Part shown: piece after piece, positions 12,493 through 19,900 of the stretch | Numbering within the stretch: the stretch's first letter is position 1 | How the letters are laid out: each line of letters opens with the position of its first letter | Source: Enterobacterales bacterium | Lineage (GTDB): Bacteria; Pseudomonadota; Gammaproteobacteria; Enterobacterales; Enterobacteriaceae | Reading direction: 5' to 3' | DNA length: 64,000 nucleotides | NCBI GenBank assembly: GCA_015654925.1 | Contig: JAATFX010000035.1 | Coordinates: 1-64,000, forward strand | The notes under the pieces: model-generated | What the model was told of the DNA's origin: nothing | The model's database searches: none | The model's input: the letters and a program-made list of their open reading frames with translations, nothing else | Position numbers and translations under genes: made by a program

Positions 12493-13527
12493 ATGAGCAG
12501 CAGTGATTTTCTCCGCCAGACGCTGGCGGGTACTCTGCCGGAGCTCCGGCGGGGCGAGACCGCCGGACTGACCTGGCAATGGCTGGATAACGGCATTATG
12601 CAGTTGCTGCCGCGCCGGCCCGCCGCCGCCTCGGTGGTGGTGTCCGCCGGCGTGCACGGCAATGAAACCGCGCCGGTGGAACTGCTTGACGGCCTGCTGG
12701 CGGAATTGCTGGCGGGGCGGAGGGAACTGGCGGTGCGCCTGTTGGTGGTGCTGGGCAACCCCGGCGCGCTGCGGGCGGGCCGACGCTATTTGGTCAACGA
12801 TCTGAACCGGATGTTTGGCCAGCGGGGCACCGAGGGTTTTATCGAGGGCGAGGAAACCGCCCGCAGCCGGCGGCTGCAAGCCGGCTTGCGGGACTTTTTT
12901 GGTTACAGCGGGTCCGGGCACGACGGGTTGCCGCGCTGGCATGTGGATCTGCATACCGCCATCCGCGGTTCCCGCCATGTGCGTTTCGCCCTGCTGCCGT
13001 ACCAACGCGAGCCTTATGCCCCGGCGCTGTTGGCCTGGCTGGCGGCCGCGGGGCTGGACGCCCTGGTGACCCACCGCGCCGCAGGTTCCACTTTCACCCA
13101 TTTCAGCAGCGATCGGCTGCAGGCCGCCAGCGCCACCCTGGAACTGGGCAAAGCGCTGCCGTTTGGCGACAACGATCACAGCCAGTTCAGCGCGGCCCGC
13201 GAGGCGCTGGCGGCGCTGATCGGCGATAAGGCGTGGCCCGCGCGCCAGGGGCCGCCAATGCGGCGCTATCGGGTAAGCCAGCAAATCACCCGCAGCCGGG
13301 CGGATTTTGCCCTGTTGATCCCCCCCGATACGCTGAATTTTACCTGTTTCAGCCAGGGTGAGCTTCTGGCGCGGGAAAACGGCCGTGAGTACCGGGTGCG
13401 GGAGCCGCGCGAATGGGTGTTATTCCCCAATCCGGCGGTGGCGCTGGGGCTGCGCGCCGGCTTAATGCTGGTGGAGGAGCCGGAGCCGGCGGTCCCTGGC
13501 GGAGAGGACGCGGGGCATCATGGTTAA
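12493..13527 (+). CDS. astE: Succinylglutamate desuccinylase AstE
   Basis: 344 residues from the ATG at 12493; an in-frame ATG at 12436 would add 19 residues unlike the family. A zinc hydrolase of the aspartoacylase/M14-like superfamily that splits succinylglutamate to glutamate and succinate, the last step of the AST pathway. Zinc-ligand motifs GVHGNETAP and WHVDLHTAIRGSRH and the catalytic Glu in TLELGKALPFG are present. Probably co-transcribed with astD. Confidence 0.93.
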   Translation: MSSSDFLRQTLAGTLPELRRGETAGLTWQWLDNGIMQLLPRRPAAASVVVSAGVHGNETAPVELLDGLLAELLAGRRELAVRLLVVLGNPGALRAGRRYLVNDLNRMFGQRGTEGFIEGEETARSRRLQAGLRDFFGYSGSGHDGLPRWHVDLHTAIRGSRHVRFALLPYQREPYAPALLAWLAAAGLDALVTHRAAGSTFTHFSSDRLQAASATLELGKALPFGDNDHSQFSAAREALAALIGDKAWPARQGPPMRRYRVSQQITRSRADFALLIPPDTLNFTCFSQGELLARENGREYRVREPREWVLFPNPAVALGLRAGLMLVEEPEPAVPGGEDAGHHG

Positions 13528-13661
13528 ACCGCGGCTCACTGATACTTCATAGCGTGATGTTTACCGCTGACCGGCGGCTTTATCGCTGATATTATCGCTG
13601 CAATAATTACGTAGCTTGGCCGGTCGCGGCGGCTATTGGCGGAAAAACAACAGGCAAGGAT

Positions 13662-14132
13662 ATGGATATCAGAACATGCATTTTGGCGGCGCTGTGCTTT
13701 TTATTATGCGCCTGCGCAACGTTACCGACGCGCGTTGCCCCGGCAGCCGCCGGGCAGACGGCGGCGTTTCAGGGAACATCACGGGTACCACCGTGCCTCC
13801 AGCCGGATGAGGTTAAGGATCTGGACGATTATAAATCCAGTAAACAGGCCTATCTGGACGCGGGTATGGATGACGAAATGTCCGGCTATCTCGCCGCCAC
13901 CGCCACGGCCATGACTCTGTGCATCTGGCACCACGAGTTCAATCAATTCCAGGGGCGAACCTGCTCATTGGCGCTGGATTTTACCAGCGACCAGGCGGAA
14001 AAAAGCTTTTCCGGCGATCCGGCGCTCTGCGCCTTTATCAAAGAGAATATCAAGCCGGTCATTATCTCACCGCCGCCGGCTTCCTACCTGCAACAGCATA
14101 AACGGTTCATCATTGATTTTATGCCCGGCTAA
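13662..14132 (+). CDS. Hypothetical lipoprotein
   Basis: 156 residues. The N-terminus is a lipoprotein signal: basic MDIRTC, hydrophobic stretch, and lipobox L-C-A-C with the acylated Cys at residue 18, so it should be membrane-anchored on the periplasmic side. AAGG just in front of the ATG supports the start. Mature part has four further Cys (residues near 46, 87, 104 and 126) that could form disulfides. I do not recognise a family. It stands alone behind astE (134 bp) and converges on a LysR gene. Confidence 0.6.
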   Translation: MDIRTCILAALCFLLCACATLPTRVAPAAAGQTAAFQGTSRVPPCLQPDEVKDLDDYKSSKQAYLDAGMDDEMSGYLAATATAMTLCIWHHEFNQFQGRTCSLALDFTSDQAEKSFSGDPALCAFIKENIKPVIISPPPASYLQQHKRFIIDFMPG

Positions 14133-14150
14133 GCATTGGTCCGCGACCGT

Positions 14151-15044
14151 TCAGACATTGCGGCGGGTGAACTCCTGGCCGAGCCAGTCGATAAAAACCC
14201 GTACCCTTGGTGAAAGTTGGCGGTTGCGCGGATAAAGCACCGAAACCGGCACGGGCGGCGAGGGATAGTCCTCCAGCAGGGCCAGCAGATTGCCGCAGGC
14301 CAAATCAGCGGCAACGTGGTAGCGCGGCACCTGGATAATCCCCAGGCCGAGCCGAGCCGCGGCCACCAGGCTTTCCGCCCCGGTCACCGTGACCGTTGCC
14401 GGCAGCGTATGCCGGTGGGAAACGCCGCCGACGATAAACTCCAGCGGCATTAGCGCGCCGGTGGCGGACGAGCGGAAGCCCACCGTCCGATGCCCCTCCA
14501 GATCCGCCGGCGAGGCCGGCAGCCCAAAACGCGTAACGTACTGGGGGGAAGCGCAGGTGGCCTCTTCCAGCACGCCGATACGCCGCGCGACCATATCGCT
14601 ATCTTTGGGCTGGCCGACCCGCAGCACGCAATCAATCCCTTCACGCACCAGATCCACCAGCCGGTCGCCCTCGCTCATGAAAAATTCAATATCGGGATAA
14701 CGCGTCAGGAAATCCGGCAGACCCGGCAGCAAAAAATGACGAGCCAGGGTGCCGTGCACATCGACCCGCAGCAACCCTTTTGGCAGGGCGCCGATAAAGG
14801 CGGTTTCTGCATCTTCCACCGCCGCCAGAATCAGCAGGCAGCGCTGGTAATAGGCCTCGCCGTCCAGCGTTGGATTCACATGCCGGGTGGTGCGGTGCAG
14901 CAGCCTGACCGTCAGCCGGGCTTCCAACTGCTTGATGGCATCGGTGGCGGTGGAGCGGGGGATAGCCAAATCCGCCGCCGCCTTGGTAAAGCTCCGCTGT
15001 TCCACCACCCGCGTGAACACCCGCATTGCCTCGTACTTGTCCAT
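14151..15044 (-). CDS. LysR-family transcriptional regulator
   Basis: 297 residues. The N-terminal winged helix-turn-helix reads VVEQRSFTKAAADLAIPRSTATDAIKQLE within residues 12-41 (written here in one piece only as a span of the usual LTTR motif), followed by a linker helix and a two-lobe effector domain ending PRVRVFIDWLGQEF. It belongs to the CrgA/YafC-like branch by its MDKYEAMRVF opening. It is divergent from a two-gene short-chain dehydrogenase cluster, so it most likely controls those genes; the inducer is unknown. Confidence 0.88.
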   Translation of the reverse strand: MDKYEAMRVFTRVVEQRSFTKAAADLAIPRSTATDAIKQLEARLTVRLLHRTTRHVNPTLDGEAYYQRCLLILAAVEDAETAFIGALPKGLLRVDVHGTLARHFLLPGLPDFLTRYPDIEFFMSEGDRLVDLVREGIDCVLRVGQPKDSDMVARRIGVLEEATCASPQYVTRFGLPASPADLEGHRTVGFRSSATGALMPLEFIVGGVSHRHTLPATVTVTGAESLVAAARLGLGIIQVPRYHVAADLACGNLLALLEDYPSPPVPVSVLYPRNRQLSPRVRVFIDWLGQEFTRRNV

Positions 15045-15167
15045 CGTATTGTTAGCCCTTTTCGGATAGTGATGTCGAATAATAGGGGATTATCCGGTAC
15101 AAAAACAGGTCCATGATGTTTCTACCGGCCCACAACGATGTGGGCCGTCTACCTTCAGGAGAAGAGC

Positions 15168-15908
15168 ATGAATCAACAAACGCAGCAGGTCGCAATTATT
15201 ACCGGGGCTTCACGGGGTATTGGCGCCGCCATCGCCAAGCGCCTGGCCTATGACGGCTACACCGTTATCGTCAACTATGCGCGCCAGCAGGTTGAAGCGG
15301 ATGAGTTGGTCAGCCAAATCGAGCGGGCGGGCGGTCGGGCGCTGGGCGCCAGGGGAGATGTCAGCGATCCGGCCACCTTTCCCATGCTCTTTGACCGGGC
15401 GGAAGAGGCGTTCGGCGGAGTGGATGTGCTGGTCAATAATGCCGGCATCATGAACCTCAGCACCCTGGCGGATAGCGACGACGGACTATTTGACCGGCAG
15501 ATCGCCATCAATCTGAGAGGCACTTTTAATGGTCTGCGCGAGGCGTCGCGGCGGTTGCGCAACGGCGGCAGCATCGTTAACTTCTCCACCAGCGTCGTCG
15601 GGATGAAGCTGGAAACCTACGGCGTTTATGCCGCCACCAAAGCGGCGGTGGAAACCCTGACGGCCATCCTGGCCAAAGAGTTGCGCGGCCGTGGGATAAA
15701 CGTCAACGCCGTTGCCCCCGGGCCCACCGGTACCGACTTGTTTTTAAAAGGTAAACCGCAGGAAGTTATCGATCGCATGGCCAAAATGGCGCCGCTGGAA
15801 CGCCTGGGCACGCCGGAGGACATCGCCGCCGCGGTGGCTTTCCTGGTCGGTCAGGACGGTTCATGGATTAACGGCCAGGTTTTGCGCGCCAACGGCGGCT
15901 TGATTTAA
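15168..15908 (+). CDS. Short-chain dehydrogenase/reductase (classical SDR)
   Basis: 246 residues from the ATG at 15168 with AGGAG eight bases in front. NAD(P)-binding TGASRGIGAAIAK near residues 12-24, NNAG in DVLVNNAGIMN, and the catalytic Ser/Tyr/Lys as FSTSVVG and YGVYAATKAA. The Asn-Tyr-Ala-Arg end of the second beta strand suggests NADP preference. Length and motifs are those of FabG-like reductases. Lies under probable control of the divergent LysR gene. Substrate unknown. Confidence 0.88.
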   Translation: MNQQTQQVAIITGASRGIGAAIAKRLAYDGYTVIVNYARQQVEADELVSQIERAGGRALGARGDVSDPATFPMLFDRAEEAFGGVDVLVNNAGIMNLSTLADSDDGLFDRQIAINLRGTFNGLREASRRLRNGGSIVNFSTSVVGMKLETYGVYAATKAAVETLTAILAKELRGRGINVNAVAPGPTGTDLFLKGKPQEVIDRMAKMAPLERLGTPEDIAAAVAFLVGQDGSWINGQVLRANGGLI

Positions 15909-15953
15909 CGCCGGATAACCGGCGTTTCCTTATCCCTATCGAGAGGCCATATC

Positions 15954-16853
15954 ATGAAAAATATTATCATAGTAACCGGTGCGTCCAGCGGTTTCGGCGC
16001 CCTGACCGTCCGGGAACTGGCGGAAGCGGGGCATACGGTTTATGCGGGTATGAGGGAAACCGCGGGGCGCAACGCGCCGCAGGTGGCCGAAGTGCAGCGG
16101 TATGCCGCTGAACGCGGCGTCGATTTGCGTACGGTGGAGCTGGATGTCGCCTCCGACGCGTCGGTGCAGGCCGGCATCGCGAGCATTATCGCCGATTGCG
16201 GACGGTTGGATGTGATTATCCATAATGCGGGCCATATGTCGTTCGGTCCCGCCGAGGCCTTTACGCCGGAACAGTTTGCGCAATTATTTGATATCAACGT
16301 ACTTAGCACCCAGCGGGTAAATCGCGCCGCTTTGCCGCAGTTGCGCAAACAGGGCAAAGGATTGCTGGTATGGGTCTCATCAAGCAGCGCCCGCGGCGGT
16401 ACTCCGCCTTATTTGTCTCCTTATTTCGCCGCCAAGGCCGCCATGGACTCCTTGGCCGTATCTTACGCCCCGGAACTGAGCCGCTGGGGAATCGAAACCA
16501 CTATTATCGTTCCGGGCGCCTTTACCCGCGGCACTAACCATTTTGCGCATTCCGGCGCCCCGGCGGACCAGGCCCGGGCCGAAGAATATGATCAAGGGCC
16601 GTATGCCGGCTTGCCGGAGCAAAGCCTACGGGGATTGTCGACGCTGGAACCGGACGATGCCGATGTGGCCGAGGTGGCCCGGGCCATCGGGCGGGTAGTG
16701 GCGATGCCGTTTGGCAACCGGCCTTTTCGCGTGCATATCGACCCGTCGCGCGACGGATGCGAAGAGGTGAACGGCGTTGCCGATCGGGTTAGGGCCGAGC
16801 TGTTTCGCCGCATTGGCCTGGACGATTTACTAAAACCGCGCATCAATGACTGA
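15954..16853 (+). CDS. Short-chain dehydrogenase/reductase
   Basis: 299 residues, 45 bp after the preceding SDR with GAGAGG in front of its ATG. Nucleotide site TGASSGFGALTVRELA at residues 8-23, HNAGHMSFGPAE, and active-site SSSSARGGTPPYLSPYFAAKAA where Tyr and Lys have the YxxxK spacing. The extended C-terminus is typical of 'SDR family' proteins of 280-300 residues that reduce carbonyl compounds with NADPH. Likely co-transcribed with the first SDR. Substrate unknown. Confidence 0.86.
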   Translation: MKNIIIVTGASSGFGALTVRELAEAGHTVYAGMRETAGRNAPQVAEVQRYAAERGVDLRTVELDVASDASVQAGIASIIADCGRLDVIIHNAGHMSFGPAEAFTPEQFAQLFDINVLSTQRVNRAALPQLRKQGKGLLVWVSSSSARGGTPPYLSPYFAAKAAMDSLAVSYAPELSRWGIETTIIVPGAFTRGTNHFAHSGAPADQARAEEYDQGPYAGLPEQSLRGLSTLEPDDADVAEVARAIGRVVAMPFGNRPFRVHIDPSRDGCEEVNGVADRVRAELFRRIGLDDLLKPRIND

Positions 16854-16857
16854 GTTT

Positions 16858-16883
16858 GTCGCCCGGCGAGCCCGCCGGGCGAC
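16858..16883. terminator. GC-rich hairpin between converging genes
   Basis: A perfect 11-bp inverted repeat, GTCGCCCGGCG and CGCCGGGCGAC, with a 4-base loop, lying between the SDR stop and the stop of the 1913-residue gene. There is no T-run on either side, so it may act as a Rho-dependent or bidirectional RNA 3'-end structure rather than a classical terminator. Confidence 0.5.
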
Positions 16884-16904
16884 TGCCGTCGCATGGCCTG
16901 AGTG

Positions 16905-19900
16905 TTAACGTCTGGCCTGCGGCGCCGGGGATGATGAGGACGCTTGCGTGGTTGCCAGCGGCGCAGAGCAAATCCACTTTGCCAAGTGATTGAAATCATC
17001 CACGGCAAGAATGATATCTAAAAAGCATTGTATAAAAAATTCATCAGCTTCAGATATCATGACCGTATATTCCCTTAATACGTTATTCAGTTTTTTTTCA
17101 GATTCATTGGAAAGATGATAAATTTCAATGAAATTATAAAAATTGATATCGCGAATAATCAGGCGGGCCAGGTCGATGAATATCGTCGGCAGAAATGCCA
17201 TATGTCGCTTAATCCGCGTGTTATTAAGGGATTTTCGGATATCACGCAATATGTCCACTATATTCGCCAGGCGCTGGTTTTTAACATGCACCCGGGAAAG
17301 TCTATTTGTCTTTGAAAACACGGTGGCAATTTGTTCCGGCGATAATGATGTTGTGTGATTGGCATTCCGGCGCGGTGAAAAATGACCATACCAGTGCGGC
17401 TGGCGTTGACGTATATCGTCCGTATCCAGATAGGGGGCAGTTCTGATCGGTACCCCCAGCTCGTCGGCCAAGGTTTGTCCCCGATAGTCAACGCCGTCAA
17501 AACCGGTGAAACAGCTGGTTATCTCAATGGCGGTGATAGTTGAAAACGCCGGAAAGTCCGGGTTGGCATAGATCAGCGCGCGCAGCATGTGGGCCAGCTC
17601 GCGGGGATAAAGTGGGTGGATATTGGCGCCAAGAACTTCCATTTTTAACACCAATACGCAATCGTCGTTGGGAGATTTTGCCAGCGACCAGGCATTCTCG
17701 GTCAGCATTTTGGCGCGTTGCGCAAAGGTTATGTCCTCAATTACACGCTCTCCCGATGAGGAAACTTTGGCGATTCGCTCAGCCGTTATGGTTTCGTCGA
17801 TGACAGATTCGGTTGCCGTCGCCGTGGCAGGATGCCCGGCAACCAGCATATAGGGCGTGGTGGAGTTTCTGACAATAAGTTGATGATCCATAAATAGACC
17901 CATTTCTTCGGCCACGACGATGGAGGGACCAGGCCTGAAGGATGGGCTAAGGAAATCATTGCCCAGGCCCGCAAAACGGCCATTACCCACGCAAATCATT
18001 AAATGGAACAAGTATTTTCCATCTGAGATGAAGGCAAGGAGAGATCCCGATTTTAATTTAATCAATGATTCGCAACTGGTTATATTTAATTTGCCAGACA
18101 TAAAATCCAGCAGAGCGGGTCCGTTGTATAATGATCTGGACATAAGATTAATCATTTGATCCGCTTGTGTGGCATTTATAATCTGAGCTTCTTGCAACAC
18201 ATCAAACGGCAAGGTCATATTCATCATGTCACTGGAGTGAATCTCATGTTGCGATCGTTGTTTGGCAATAATATGTCGGGCCGCTGCCAATACCGTAGGA
18301 GGACGATGGTTGTCAAAAGGCGATGATTTCTCCTGTCCGTGATAAAAATATTTTATAATGGCCGTTTTATACCATAAAGGTTCTCTGACCAGAAAAGCAT
18401 CTTTGATATATTTCCCCGCATGTTCCGCTTCACGATAAGGAAAAACAAGGGCTTTCTTTATCTCGGTGAAATCCTTGTATTTTATCAGGCTATAATCTTT
18501 TTTAATGCGGGTTTTGAGATAATGTATCCATTCGGATTCAATAAATACCTGCCTGTCTGAAAATAAATTTATTTGGACGGGACGCAAATATGAAATATCT
18601 ATAATATAGCTTTGATCCTTAATGCCGAGGAGTATGACAATATGATCATCAGGATGATGATCGTGTTCATTTCGCCACATACGAGCAATTCTATAGCTGA
18701 CCTGGATATTATGGGGAATAATAAAATCGTTTACAAAGGATCGTAGATTTTCATCTAAGCTCTCTTCAGCGTGCATGGAGAATATCGCGCGAAATTTTTG
18801 TTCATCCATTAGGCAAGCAGCAAAATCTGCCAACATGGTGCTTAATTCACTCTCTTTTTCAAACAATTCGGTTAAGTGGGGAGTATAACGATCTAATATA
18901 AGTTCCATATAATAGCTATGTTCCCAATTATATTTTTTATAATTATTTTGTGTAAAAGTTAAACGCCGTAATGGTTCAAACATTATTGCGCTAAATTCAA
19001 AATTTATTTCTTTTTGCCCACTATTTTCATTCAGCAAAGGAATAGTATCTATTTCAAAAAAATTCAAAGCATCCCAACTACCATTTTTATTTTTATCTAT
19101 GGGCACAGCATAATTAAGGTTAACCAGCTCATACTGATTGATAATGCGCCAGCGCGAAATATTGTTATCCCAAATGACTTGATAAAAATTATCCGCAATT
19201 TTTATCAGCGTTCTCTCGCTGCTTAATCCTTTATCGATTACATAGGTCCCATCATTTCCAATGGTAAATAACTGATCATTAATAGTATATTGCCAATAAA
19301 TTAATTGAGTCTTCCTTTTGGCCATGGTGTTTAACACAGAATTACTTAACCAGGAAATATCTGTCGATATGGATTTGATTAACTTTTTTTGAAACTGATT
19401 GCTTAGTGATCCCGGTATCGGCACCGGATTAAAGAAGATTAAAAAACCTTGGGCGAGGCCCAGAGAGCTTTGTCTCGCTAGGCCTGGCAATTCCTTCAAT
19501 AAGGCTTGTGAAACTCTTCTGTTTAAATATTTATTTGGTAATGAAGCCAGATCGGTTATCTCGGCCAATCCTCTGGCTACAGAACTTATTCTTTTGCCAG
19601 CACTAGCTGTGAACTCTCCAAATAAAAGTGCCAGATCAAGTATATCAAATATGACTTCTATGATTTTTATTTTATTATCTTCATCATACCAATATTTCCA
19701 GATGGTTTCGTAAAACGGAATGAGAAATAACACCTGTTCCCACCATGATATTACCCGCAGAATTTCCTTAAACTCCAACAGTGCTTCACTCAATGTCTGG
19801 GCGTTCCAATAATCTATCACCTCAAGTAAAGACGATAAGGGATTATCCGATATGCCGGCAACCAAAAGGTATTCGGATCTTGCATTGCTGGCGATATTTT

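Noticed and set aside
15063..15096. CGGATA ... TATCCG inverted repeat between the LysR gene and the SDR genes as a LysR operator
   Set aside because: Only six bases per arm with 22 bp between; does not match the T-N11-A pattern and could be chance.
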